Assembly: GCF_009768975.1 (NCBI RefSeq) | Contig: NZ_CP035733.1 | Location: forward strand, 1,860,001 to 1,924,000 | DNA: 64,000 nucleotides | DNA from: Sphingorhabdus lacus | GTDB lineage: Bacteria > Pseudomonadota > Alphaproteobacteria > Sphingomonadales > Sphingomonadaceae | Direction: 5' to 3' | In this document: one piece after another, positions 1 through 8,362 of the stretch | How positions within the stretch are numbered: position 1 is the stretch's first letter | How the letters are laid out: the number at the start of each line of letters is the position of its first letter | The notes under the pieces: model-generated | The model's input: the letters and a program-made list of their open reading frames with translations, nothing else | Databases searched by the model: none | What the model was told of the DNA's origin: nothing | Translations under genes and position numbers: made by a program

Positions 1-1
1 A

Positions 2-865
2 CTCGCGGACGCTTGGATCGATGGGCTTCTGTTCACTGGCTCGGCCAAGACCGGGGCACATTTTAGGCGTCAGTTCGTCGACCGCCCGGAAGTCATTCTG
101 GCACTGGAGCTGGGTGGGAATAACCCATTGATCGCGTGGGATGGTGAGCCATCGGCAGTCGCTTCGATCGTTGTCGCTTCTGCATTCATCTCAACAGGAC
201 AACGCTGTTCCTGTGCCCGGCGATTGATCATTCCAGACAGCAGTACTGGCGATGGGTTTCTTTCAGCAGTCGTCGACTATGCCCGGCGCCTATCGATCGG
301 CAATTGGGATGACACCACAGAGCCGAGCATGGGACCGCTGGTCTCCGAGACTGCCGCCGACCGCGTTCGCACCGCCTACGATAACCTTGTGGCATCCGGC
401 GCACGCGTCGTGTTGCCTTTGCTGACCCCTATCGGCCGCTCACGTGCCTTCCTGAAACCAGCAATAATCGATGTCACCGGAATCCACGTACCCGACGAGG
501 AAATCTTCGGCCCAGTGTTGCAAGTGGTACGAGTTCCCGATTTCGATGCGGCAATCCGGATTGCCAACGACACAGCCTTCGGGCTTGCAGGTGGTCTGAT
601 CTCTTCTAATCGATCGTTGTGGAACCGCTATTCCCGGCGCGCGCGGGTCGGCGTATGCAACTGGAACAGGCCCACCACGGGTGCCGCAGGGACCATGCCG
701 TTCGGCGGCTTAGGCGCTTCTGGCAACCACCGGCCCAGCGCCTATTACGCGGCGGATTATTGCGCCTATCCGGTTGCCAGCTTCGAGGCAGAATCCGTGA
801 TCGACCAGAGCGATGACATTCGCGGATTGCGAACCGCCTCAGAGGAGCCGTCCAGTGTTGCGTGA
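2..865 (+). CDS. astD: Succinylglutamate semialdehyde dehydrogenase, C-terminal part (cut by window start)
   Basis: This NAD(P)-dependent aldehyde dehydrogenase oxidises N-succinylglutamate 5-semialdehyde to N-succinylglutamate in the arginine succinyltransferase pathway. The reading frame is already open at base 2, so the N-terminus lies outside the window. The visible part begins just before the conserved GLLFTGSA segment, keeps the general-base Glu in LELGGNNPL and the catalytic Cys in GQRCSCARR, and ends with the MPFGGLGASGNHRPSAYYAA region typical of AstD. Its stop overlaps the astB start by 11 bases, which indicates translational coupling. Family assignment is strong because astB and astA follow directly. 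Confidence 0.93.
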   Translation, partial: LADAWIDGLLFTGSAKTGAHFRRQFVDRPEVILALELGGNNPLIAWDGEPSAVASIVVASAFISTGQRCSCARRLIIPDSSTGDGFLSAVVDYARRLSIGNWDDTTEPSMGPLVSETAADRVRTAYDNLVASGARVVLPLLTPIGRSRAFLKPAIIDVTGIHVPDEEIFGPVLQVVRVPDFDAAIRIANDTAFGLAGGLISSNRSLWNRYSRRARVGVCNWNRPTTGAAGTMPFGGLGASGNHRPSAYYAADYCAYPVASFEAESVIDQSDDIRGLRTASEEPSSVA

Positions 866-2147
866 AGTCAATTTCGACGGGCTGGTCGGCCCCAGCCACA
901 ATTACGCGGGGCTCTCGTTCGGCAATGTCGCTTCGGCCCGCAATGCCGGTGCCGAATCCAGCCCCCGGCAGGCGGCCCTGCAGGGCGTCCGCAAGATGCG
1001 GCGCATGCTTGGATTGGGGCTGGTGCAAGGTCTGTTGCTCCCGCATGATCGCCCGTTCACGCCCTGGCTGCGCGAGCTCGGCTTTGCCGGCAGCGACGAT
1101 GAAGTCTGCGCGGCCGCCTGGGCAAACGAACCGGCGCTGCTTGCGAATGTCGTTTCGGCTTCGCCCATGTGGACCGCGAATGCCGCCACAATTTCACCCG
1201 CACCGGACACGCGCGACGGGCGCTGCCATGTTACCGTGGCCAATCTCTCGTCAATGCTCCATCGCAGCATCGAAGCCAGGCAAACCGCACAGCAACTCCG
1301 GTTGATCTTCCGTGACCGGAGCCTGTTTGCAGTGCATGATGCGCTGCCCGCGAAATTGACCGACGAGGGAGCCGCAAATGCCATGCGGCTTGCCGCCAGC
1401 CATAGCGATCGCGGGCTTGAGATCTTTGTTTATGGTGTCGACAATGGCGGCAAGTTCCCTGCCCGCCAGAGCCGCCTGGCCGGCGAGGCGATTGCTCGCC
1501 GCCACGGACTTAGCGACGAGGGGCAGCTTCACGTCCAGCAAAGCGCTGCAGCGATCGAGGCAGGGGCCTTTCACAACGACGTCGTCGCCGTAGCCAACGA
1601 GAATGTCCTCTTTGCGCACGCACAGGCCTTCGAGGATCGCGAGCGGGTCTGCGACTCCATCCGCAGGCGAGTGCCTTCGGTCCAGATCATCGAGGCGCCC
1701 GCCGATCGGGTCTCGCTGGCCGATGCAGTCAGTTCCTATCTGTTCAATTCGCAGCTGGTCACCCTGCCGGATGGTCAAACTGCCCTGATCGTACCCAGCG
1801 AATGCCGCGAGAATGCTGCTGTCTGGGCCTGGCTGAACGAGAGCATAGTTGGTCAGACCGCTATTGCGCGGATCGAGGTCATCGAAGTGCGCGAATCGAT
1901 GCGCAATGGCGGTGGTCCTGCCTGCCTGCGCCTGCGGGTTGCCATGAGCGACGCGGCAATTGCGTCGGTCGATCAACGGTTCATGGTAGACGAAGCGGCC
2001 TGTGACAGGCTGGAACGGGTCATCGAAACGCACTGGCCGGATCGAATTGCCGCCTCTGACCTGGGCAAGTCCGAACTCTGGGCCGCCTGCCGCGCAGCAC
2101 GCCAGGCATTGCTGGCAACGCTTGGCTTTCGTGACGAGGAGCTTTGA
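855..2147 (+). CDS. astB: N-succinylarginine dihydrolase
   Basis: AstB hydrolyses N2-succinylarginine to succinylornithine, CO2 and ammonia in cytoplasmic arginine catabolism. The 430-residue protein has the family N-terminus (REVNFDGLVGPSHNYAGLSF), the GAFHNDVVAVANENV segment with the active-site His, and the catalytic Cys in MRNGGGPACLRLRV. I chose GTG at 855 because it gives the canonical EVNFDGL start and has AGAGGAG eight bases upstream; an in-frame start at 813 would add an unrelated extension. It sits between astD and astA. Confidence 0.95.
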   Translation: MLREVNFDGLVGPSHNYAGLSFGNVASARNAGAESSPRQAALQGVRKMRRMLGLGLVQGLLLPHDRPFTPWLRELGFAGSDDEVCAAAWANEPALLANVVSASPMWTANAATISPAPDTRDGRCHVTVANLSSMLHRSIEARQTAQQLRLIFRDRSLFAVHDALPAKLTDEGAANAMRLAASHSDRGLEIFVYGVDNGGKFPARQSRLAGEAIARRHGLSDEGQLHVQQSAAAIEAGAFHNDVVAVANENVLFAHAQAFEDRERVCDSIRRRVPSVQIIEAPADRVSLADAVSSYLFNSQLVTLPDGQTALIVPSECRENAAVWAWLNESIVGQTAIARIEVIEVRESMRNGGGPACLRLRVAMSDAAIASVDQRFMVDEAACDRLERVIETHWPDRIAASDLGKSELWAACRAARQALLATLGFRDEEL

Positions 2148-2148
2148 C

Positions 2149-3072
2149 ATGCCCCATCAGGTGCGGATGGCTCGCAAGAATGACCTGGATGCCCTAATGG
2201 AACTGGCTGCACTGACAGGCGGAGGTATGACAAATTTCCCGCATGATCGGTCAGCTCTGGCGGAAAAGGTTGCCTGGAGCGAGCAATCCTGTGCTATCGA
2301 GATCGAGGTGCCGCAGGACGAATTTTATCTGTTTGTCCTTGAAGACACCGCCAATGGCCGGATTGTCGGCACGGCCAACATCTACTCCAAGATTGGCGTA
2401 CGATGGCCATTCTACAGCTACAAGCTAAGTAGGGTGTCCCATGTTTCCCGCGGCGTCGGGCGACACTTCTCGACTCATGTCCTGACCTTGGTCAACGATT
2501 TTGACGATGCCTCCGAAGTCGGGGGGCTCTTCCTGGCGCCACAGGCGCGTTCCGGCGGGTTGGGGCAACTTCTCGCACGAAGCCGCTACCTGTTCATCGC
2601 GCAGCACAGGCAACGGTTCGGGACTGAAATCGTTGCAGAAATGCGCGGATGGCTGAATGGTAACACCTCGCCGTTCTGGGAAGCGGTCGGCCGGAAATTC
2701 TTTGACAGCGAATTTCTGGCCGCAGACCACTACAATGCAACCCAAGGAAATCAGTTCATCGCAGATTTGATGCCCAAGTTTCCTATATACACCGCTCTCT
2801 TGCCCGAAAATGCTCAATCTGCAATCGGACGGCCACATGTTGAGGCAGTGCCAGCGAAAGCGATGCTCGAAGCCGAAGGCTTTGTTTATGATGGTTATGT
2901 CGATATTTTCGATGCAGGGCCAACGTTGCATGCCCGCATCGACCAACTTAAGTCAATCGTCGAAAGCCGTAATGTCGATGGCGGCTTGGAACTTTCGCTT
3001 TCCGGCAGCAAACGGTATCTTCGTGCGGAAAACCATGGCCTGGACTTCTCGGTTCGAGTGAAGACAGTTTAA
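2149..3072 (+). CDS. astA: Arginine N-succinyltransferase
   Basis: AstA transfers succinyl from succinyl-CoA to arginine, the first step of the pathway. The 307-residue protein starts MPHQVRMARKNDLDALMELA, the usual N-acyltransferase-like opening, and continues with the GGMTNFPHD, FLAPQARSGGLGQLLARSRYLF and FWEAVGRKFFD segments diagnostic of AstA. ATG 2149 lies one base after the astB stop and follows GAGGAG, so the gene is in the same operon. It is a little shorter than the gammaproteobacterial homologues (about 340), mainly at the C-terminus. astC is not visible here and may lie upstream. Confidence 0.95.
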   Translation: MPHQVRMARKNDLDALMELAALTGGGMTNFPHDRSALAEKVAWSEQSCAIEIEVPQDEFYLFVLEDTANGRIVGTANIYSKIGVRWPFYSYKLSRVSHVSRGVGRHFSTHVLTLVNDFDDASEVGGLFLAPQARSGGLGQLLARSRYLFIAQHRQRFGTEIVAEMRGWLNGNTSPFWEAVGRKFFDSEFLAADHYNATQGNQFIADLMPKFPIYTALLPENAQSAIGRPHVEAVPAKAMLEAEGFVYDGYVDIFDAGPTLHARIDQLKSIVESRNVDGGLELSLSGSKRYLRAENHGLDFSVRVKTV

Positions 3073-3093
3073 TTTTGGTCTGCTTAATACTGC

Positions 3094-3119
3094 AAAACCG
3101 CGCTAAACAGCGGGTTTAT
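3094..3119. terminator. Probable bidirectional terminator after astA
   Basis: An imperfect hairpin (AAACC-CGCT / AGCG-GGTTT with one bulged G) is flanked by A-rich and T-rich sides. It lies between the convergent astA and the linalool dehydratase-like pair. About 200 AT-rich bases follow it, up to the next gene end, in which I recognise nothing. Confidence 0.5.
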
Positions 3120-3314
3120 GAACTCGAGTGTTTTAGTGTTACATTGACCTTTGGTCGATGAGCCAGTTCCTTGCTGGTCTTATTCGGCCGTGCCCGGCTA
3201 AAGTTTGATCTTCGCTCACTTTTTGAAACTTTGAAGCAATAAAATTTCTATCGCACCTGGTACGTCAATCATTGTTTGGATAGAGAATGGGTAAACAGCA
3301 CACGCGCTGTATAA

Positions 3315-4457
3315 TCATCGGACCAGATTGTAATCTTTATGGTAGGTTTGCGACCAGTCCTTCTCGATCAGCCGCTTCCAACCAGCGTGACACTGGGCGA
3401 GAAGACTGAAGTAGGAAACCAACGGACCATCAGATTCCAGTTGATCATAGAATATTTTCGCTTCGATGCGCTTTGGATTGCAAACTTCAAGCAGCCTTGC
3501 TTGCAGACGGTTAAAAAATTCAATATCGTCCATCTCCTTTGCCAGCCAAAGACTTGTAAAAAAATCCTCTTGAGCAAAACCAAGTGGAGTCAGGAAAGAT
3601 TTTCCTGAACAATCTTTCAAGTCGTCCAAATTTGTTTCCAACAATTTCTCACCAAATTGTGCTTTGAAAAGTGGCCAAAGCGCCTCAGCCTCTTGCGGAC
3701 GGAAATAATGCATCAGGTTAAGCGTTAACGCATTGGAACTTGGCCGAATGTTCTTGACGACCCAAAAAAAACGCGGGTCCAAAGCCTGTCCGTCAAACCC
3801 AAAACTGCCACTCTGAAGGGATTCGAAGTATAGCCCCGACACTTCGTCTCGCAAATACGCGTTCAAACCATCGAATATTCGGTCGTTTTCTCTCGAGTAT
3901 TTCGTCCCATGAATCTCGTCATGGATTTGAAACACCAGCATCGCGAGCAAATTGGGAAACATCTCGAAGCGACCAGTTACAGTTTCGATAGCGAGTATTT
4001 TCTGTGCAGATTGATAATTTCTATCGAATATTTCCCGGATCCTCTCGACCAGCGCGTCTGACCTTTCGTCGAACTGTTTCCTTCCACTCACCAAACGGTA
4101 CATTTCGCATGACAAAGCGTCCAAGATGAGACGCACATTGTCGGAATCGTACATATCCAACGGGTTAGAAAGGTTCGGGTTGCTTATATTTTTTACCGTG
4201 AGATTGAGATTGTACTCGACCTCTCTTGTTCTGTGCGAGTCAAGATAGGCCACTGACGGCAAAGTCAGAGCCATATAGCCCATGGCTTTGTAAAATGCGA
4301 TCCCCGATCCAGGTACATGGCAGACATGGCAGTTATTGTAGCACGCGAGATCGAGATCAAATAAAAGCGTGCGGTAATGCGCTTCGATTTGGTCCGTGAA
4401 GCCACCATCTGCAATCATTGGCCGCATATCTTGGTTAAACGTACCTTTGTGGCTCAT
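3315..4457 (-). CDS. Linalool dehydratase/isomerase-like protein, active-site residues lost
   Basis: The 380-residue protein is a diverged paralogue of the upstream gene and of Castellaniella linalool dehydratase/isomerase (LDI), an alpha,alpha-barrel enzyme that interconverts linalool, geraniol and myrcene. Homology is clearest in the middle, where FPNLLAMLVFQIHDEIHGTKY aligns with the corresponding part of the upstream protein. Both active-site Cys positions and the catalytic His are absent in this alignment. No signal peptide is visible, whereas the characterised LDI is exported. Its start overlaps the upstream stop by four bases (ATGA), so equal co-translation is likely. LDI active sites form between protomers, so a non-catalytic partner of a mixed oligomer is a reasonable inference. 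Base composition is more AT-rich than in flanking operons. Confidence 0.6.
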   Translation of the reverse strand: MSHKGTFNQDMRPMIADGGFTDQIEAHYRTLLFDLDLACYNNCHVCHVPGSGIAFYKAMGYMALTLPSVAYLDSHRTREVEYNLNLTVKNISNPNLSNPLDMYDSDNVRLILDALSCEMYRLVSGRKQFDERSDALVERIREIFDRNYQSAQKILAIETVTGRFEMFPNLLAMLVFQIHDEIHGTKYSRENDRIFDGLNAYLRDEVSGLYFESLQSGSFGFDGQALDPRFFWVVKNIRPSSNALTLNLMHYFRPQEAEALWPLFKAQFGEKLLETNLDDLKDCSGKSFLTPLGFAQEDFFTSLWLAKEMDDIEFFNRLQARLLEVCNPKRIEAKIFYDQLESDGPLVSYFSLLAQCHAGWKRLIEKDWSQTYHKDYNLVR

Positions 4458-5605
4458 GACAATCTTGCGCCTTGCTCATCTCTCAATGATGCCCAATCGT
4501 ATTGAAAGACTTGATCCCATGATTCGTGCAGTGCGCCCCAGAGAATGTAGCTGTTGGCGTGGTGCTCCTCGCCATTCGTTGCTTTTACAAGCCGAACTCG
4601 GCCATCCACATAGGCTAGGCCAGAGGTCTGACCCAAATACTTCATGAAACCAGCCCAAAGGTCAGGATCCTGATACTCCCGCGCCAAGCCTAGAGCGTAT
4701 AAAAGCCCAAAACTTTCTTCCAGTCCCATTGCCGGATCGGACGCATGCACGCATTCTTTTAGATAGAGTGCCCCGTCCAATTGCTGCGCTACGAGCAACC
4801 GTTTGAAGTTTTCGTAGCCGGTTTGCATGTCGGTTGGATTAGTGTAGTGGAGTTGGGTCAGGCCCCACGTGTTGCATGCGCCGGAAAGATAGGCTTCAGC
4901 CTGATCATGCGACGGATGATACTTGTACAATATCATCTTTGTAGCCGGATCGCTAATCTTGGTCGCAATGAAGTCCGACACTCTTTTCCCGTATTCGTCA
5001 TAGTATTTTGTACCGAAAACCATATCGTGTACTGTCATCCCTATTACGATCTGCGAATTGCAGACAGGGAAATACTGATCGTCCTCGCAAACTATCCCGT
5101 CAAAACCTTCATTTTGTCTGTTTTCGATCAGTTCCCGTATTATGATATCGGTGAGCTGGTTATACTCTGGTTCAAATTCTGTAGAGCCAGTGATTAGTTG
5201 ATATAAACCGTACATAACTTGAAGATGGGCTTTATACATGATGTTGCGGCAGCATATCGGGTCAGGTCCATGCCCATATTTTACCCAATCTTGCCAAAGT
5301 GGCGTGTCTTTGAACAACAGTATTGACTTTTTGAGGCAAGATACAGCTTCCGCATAGCGAGTTGGTTCCACCATGATCACCGATGGGATCGAGTAAGTTG
5401 CAAATGCCAAAGGGTATTTCCACCAACCATGCATGTTGCGATCCCACGGAAACGTTGCATTGTCCCAACCGCCTTCGAACGTCGCGTCGATACGGTCCCT
5501 GTGAAAATTCCAAATCATCTCGCTAAAATCGCATAACCTTCCTGCGCTTCTCTGAGAAAAGACATCAGCTGCAATGCCATGGTAGTCGTAGGTTTGATCA
5601 GTCAT
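4454..5605 (-). CDS. Linalool dehydratase/isomerase family protein, catalytic residues present
   Basis: The 383-residue protein matches LDI of Castellaniella defragrans along the core: NIMYKAHLQVMYGLYQLITG corresponds to the LDI His segment, and GIVCEDDQYFPVCNS has two Cys nine residues apart (C173, C182), exactly as in the LDI segment CEPDNYFVQC. H127 and an N-terminal Asp (D40 in RDRIDA) are also retained. The family performs acid/base (de)hydration of allylic tertiary alcohols, but the region around the LDI Tyr45 is not conserved (GGWDNATFPWD), so the substrate probably differs. No signal peptide is visible, which suggests a cytosolic location. It is first in a two-gene operon with the degenerate paralogue. 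No terpene catabolic genes lie beside it, so function beyond family level is open. Confidence 0.75.
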   Translation of the reverse strand: MTDQTYDYHGIAADVFSQRSAGRLCDFSEMIWNFHRDRIDATFEGGWDNATFPWDRNMHGWWKYPLAFATYSIPSVIMVEPTRYAEAVSCLKKSILLFKDTPLWQDWVKYGHGPDPICCRNIMYKAHLQVMYGLYQLITGSTEFEPEYNQLTDIIIRELIENRQNEGFDGIVCEDDQYFPVCNSQIVIGMTVHDMVFGTKYYDEYGKRVSDFIATKISDPATKMILYKYHPSHDQAEAYLSGACNTWGLTQLHYTNPTDMQTGYENFKRLLVAQQLDGALYLKECVHASDPAMGLEESFGLLYALGLAREYQDPDLWAGFMKYLGQTSGLAYVDGRVRLVKATNGEEHHANSYILWGALHESWDQVFQYDWASLRDEQGARLS

Positions 5606-5856
5606 CTCACATCACCAGGTTTCGTATCTCAAATATGATCAGAAAGAGCGTTCAAGTTAATTTCCAAAATGGAATGTTACCTTGCAAAACTCTCCAAGCA
5701 TCCGTTGCGAGGAAAATGTCAGCCGAGTTTTTCACAATACGAGTTGAGCCGACAAATCTTCGGCTAACTTCCACTCCCTTCGCGTTCCAAACACTTCTGT
5801 ATGTTAATCGTGACGGCTTGAGAGTCCAGTAGAAATTGATTGGCATGCATTCTCGT

Positions 5857-6954
5857 TTAGACTTCGATCTCGGTTCGCATGAAATTGAGTTTCTCCATGA
5901 TGGGCGCATCCGAAAAGCGGAACAGGTCAAATCGCGTTTCGGCTTGCAGCGACCATGAAATCCACGACGGGACAACGAACATATCGCCCCTCTCGAGACT
6001 ATGGGTTTCACCGTTCATGACTACAGCGCCGCGCCCATCGAAGACCTGGAAAACAGTCGAGCCAACATCGCGCCGGGTTTCGGTTTGCGTCCCTTCGCGC
6101 AGGCGATGGAATTCGGCGCGGATCGTCGGCATAACATCTCCTCCGGTCGTTGGATTGACATAGCGGATTGCGGCATGGCCGGTCGCCACCGTAGCCGGGT
6201 ACCCCTCCGCCTCCAGCGCAAGCTGCTGGCTCAGAGCGGCATCGGTATATTGCCAGCGATAAGCGCCGATCGGCGAGTTGACAGTATCCTTCAATTGCGA
6301 AAGCGGGCGCAGCCCCGGATAGCACCACAAGCGCTCTCCACGGCTGTATTCCGGCGTGTCGAGGCAGGTCAACTGATCGGGACCGAACTCGAAGAAGCCC
6401 ACATCCATCTGCTGGCCGAACGGCATATCAAGCCCGTCTATCCAGGCCATAGGCTGGTCGGTGACGTTCTGGTGACCGTGCCAGTTGCCGCCAGGTGTAA
6501 GCAGCAGGTCGCCCCGGCTCATCCGGACCGGATCGCCGTTCACGACTGTCCAGACCCCCTCGCCTTCGACTACGAAGCGAAAGGCGTTCTGGCTGTGGCG
6601 GTGTTCGGGCGCTACCTCGCGTGGTCCCAGGTACTGGATCGCAGCCCACATGGTCGGGCTGACATAAGCATGCGGGGCCAGCCCTGGATTGCCGAGCCCG
6701 ATCGCGCGCCGCTCGCCCCCGCGCCCGACTGGCACCAATTCGCCCGAACGCTGCGCCAATGGCAGCAGCTTGGACCACCTCCAGACGTGCGGAACCGCCT
6801 TGGACTTGGGGTGAATCGGCATGAGATCGCCCAGCTGGGTCCACAGGGGCAAGAGACTCTGCTCTTCGAACCCGCGATACAGTTCGCGCAGTTCGGGCGT
6901 ATCATCCGGCTGCATCGCATGGACGACAGTGGTGTGATCGAGTGCTTCGTTCAT
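5857..6954 (-). CDS. Gentisate 1,2-dioxygenase
   Basis: This bicupin Fe(II) dioxygenase opens gentisate to maleylpyruvate. The 365-residue protein has the N-terminal cupin with the metal-binding segment PEHRHSQNAFRFVVEGEG, a GDLLLTPGGNWHGHQN strand pair, and a second cupin near residues 270-350 (STVFQVFDGRGAVVMNGE). ATG 6954 was chosen over a longer in-frame start because AGGAGA precedes it and the extension reads as low-complexity Arg/Ser. It is the last gene of the gentisate operon, 22 bases after the isomerase. Salicylate or 1-hydroxy-2-naphthoate dioxygenase is less likely given the neighbours. Confidence 0.92.
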   Translation of the reverse strand: MNEALDHTTVVHAMQPDDTPELRELYRGFEEQSLLPLWTQLGDLMPIHPKSKAVPHVWRWSKLLPLAQRSGELVPVGRGGERRAIGLGNPGLAPHAYVSPTMWAAIQYLGPREVAPEHRHSQNAFRFVVEGEGVWTVVNGDPVRMSRGDLLLTPGGNWHGHQNVTDQPMAWIDGLDMPFGQQMDVGFFEFGPDQLTCLDTPEYSRGERLWCYPGLRPLSQLKDTVNSPIGAYRWQYTDAALSQQLALEAEGYPATVATGHAAIRYVNPTTGGDVMPTIRAEFHRLREGTQTETRRDVGSTVFQVFDGRGAVVMNGETHSLERGDMFVVPSWISWSLQAETRFDLFRFSDAPIMEKLNFMRTEIEV

Positions 6955-6976
6955 GATGGTTCTCCTAAAGTTCTCG

Positions 6977-7624
6977 TCATTCGGCATCGGGCTGGTTCTG
7001 CGGCGCCGCGTCTCGAAAGGCCTGCAGACCGTCCAACTCGGCGAAGATCCGCGCGATGGTCGGCCAGGTTTCGAGCGGAATGGAGAAGCGCCGGTTGTTC
7101 CAGACCTGGGCGTACAGGCAGATATCAGCGAGCGTCGGCGCATCGCCATGGCAGAACCGGCCCGTCTCCCGACTGTCGGCCAGCATGGCTTCCAGCGGAT
7201 CGAACGTCGCCGTTACCCAATGGACGAACCATTGTGCCACCGCATCGTCACCCGCGTTGAACTGCATGCCCAGTCGGTTCAGAACGCGCAGGTTGTTGAG
7301 CGGGTGGATCTCGCAAGCTACCATATAAGCCAGCGCCCGCACCCGCGCGCGCGCGGCAGGGTCCTCTGGCAGCAAGGGTGGTTCGGAGTACGTCTCATCC
7401 AGCCATTCAATGATGGCCAATGACTGGGTCAGGGCCGTTCCATCCCCAAGCTCGAGAACAGGCACCAGCCCTGCCGGATTTATCGCAAGGAATTCAGCGC
7501 TCCGGTGATCGCCTTTGCGCAAGGCATAGGCAAGATATTCGTAGTTCAACCCTTTGAGGTTTAGCGCCGCTCGCAGACGCGTCGAAGTGGACGAGCGATA
7601 GAAATTGTGCAGGCGAAGCCTCAT
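6977..7624 (-). CDS. Maleylpyruvate isomerase (zeta-class GST)
   Basis: The 215-residue glutathione-dependent cis-trans isomerase converts maleylpyruvate to fumarylpyruvate. It has the zeta/MAAI N-terminal thioredoxin fold with YRSSTSTRLRAALNLKG (Ser-rich GSH site), the NPAGLVPVLELGDG turn, the TQSLAIIEWLDETY segment, and the C-terminal CEIHPLNNLRVLN signature. ATG 7624 overlaps the TGA of the upstream hydrolase by four bases. The fold also fits maleylacetoacetate isomerase; context between gentisate dioxygenase and fumarylpyruvate hydrolase favours the pyruvate substrate. Confidence 0.88.
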   Translation of the reverse strand: MRLRLHNFYRSSTSTRLRAALNLKGLNYEYLAYALRKGDHRSAEFLAINPAGLVPVLELGDGTALTQSLAIIEWLDETYSEPPLLPEDPAARARVRALAYMVACEIHPLNNLRVLNRLGMQFNAGDDAVAQWFVHWVTATFDPLEAMLADSRETGRFCHGDAPTLADICLYAQVWNNRRFSIPLETWPTIARIFAELDGLQAFRDAAPQNQPDAE

Positions 7625-8319
7625 TCGCGTGGACCGATCTTGGTGGTCAGCTCGCCAAGGCCATCGATCGAGACGACGCAGACGTCTCCAGGCACAAGCG
7701 GACTGACCCCGGCGGGGGTGCCGGTCATTATCAGGTCGCCCGGCTTGATCGTGACCGCGTGCGACAGGAACGAGACGATTTCTGGTACGGACCAGATCAG
7801 TTCGGCAAGATCTGCATCCTGTTTGACGATGCCATTGACAGTAAGGCGGATCGAACCACTGGCAGGATGCCCTATTTCGGCGACTGGGTGGATAGGACCG
7901 ATAACGGCCGAATTGTCGAACGCCTTGCCCCAATCCCAGGGACGCCCCTTGTCGCGCGCCTGGAGCTGCTGATCACGCCGGGTCAGATCATTACCCACGG
8001 CATAGCCCCAGATATGCGACTGGCAGGCTTCCACGGGCAGGTCGCGGCCTTCTAGCCCGATCGCGACGACCAACTCCGCCTCGTGGTGGAAGTTCTGGGT
8101 GAGCGGCGGATAGGGAATGGTTGCGCCATCATGAACCACGGCATCGGCCGGCTTGGTAAAAAAGAACGGCGGCTCACGATCGGGATCGAATCCCATCTCG
8201 CGCGTATGTTCCCCATAGTTGCGGCCCACGCAAAAAATCCGGCGGACCGGAAAGGACTGAAGCGATCCTGCGACCGGAACGACAGACTGCGGCTGTGGCG
8301 GAAAGGTGAAGTCGGTCAT
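7621..8319 (-). CDS. Fumarylpyruvate hydrolase (FAH family)
   Basis: The 232-residue FAH-superfamily enzyme should cleave fumarylpyruvate to fumarate and pyruvate. Family landmarks are FCVGRNYGEHTREMG, PFFFTKPADAV, the metal-binding HHEAELVVAIG segment, and GDLIMTGTPAGVSPL. The length fits NagK-type hydrolases rather than the 420-residue fumarylacetoacetases. It lies 43 bases downstream of the hydroxylase and is translationally coupled to the isomerase. Confidence 0.9.
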   Translation of the reverse strand: MTDFTFPPQPQSVVPVAGSLQSFPVRRIFCVGRNYGEHTREMGFDPDREPPFFFTKPADAVVHDGATIPYPPLTQNFHHEAELVVAIGLEGRDLPVEACQSHIWGYAVGNDLTRRDQQLQARDKGRPWDWGKAFDNSAVIGPIHPVAEIGHPASGSIRLTVNGIVKQDADLAELIWSVPEIVSFLSHAVTIKPGDLIMTGTPAGVSPLVPGDVCVVSIDGLGELTTKIGPRE

Positions 8320-8362
8320 TGATTAACTCCTAGTTTGTTCGTTCAGCACGTGGCTGCGCCTG

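Noticed and set aside
5606-5856. Frames in the gap between the linalool dehydratase-like pair and gentisate dioxygenase
   Set aside because: No frame has homology or a start signal; I treat it as the promoter region of the pair and a decayed stretch.
6001-7260. Long plus-strand frame (419 codons) opposite gentisate dioxygenase
   Set aside because: It is antisense to a clear bicupin gene, is rich in Arg/Pro/His as expected of a shadow frame in GC-rich DNA, and has no recognisable domain.
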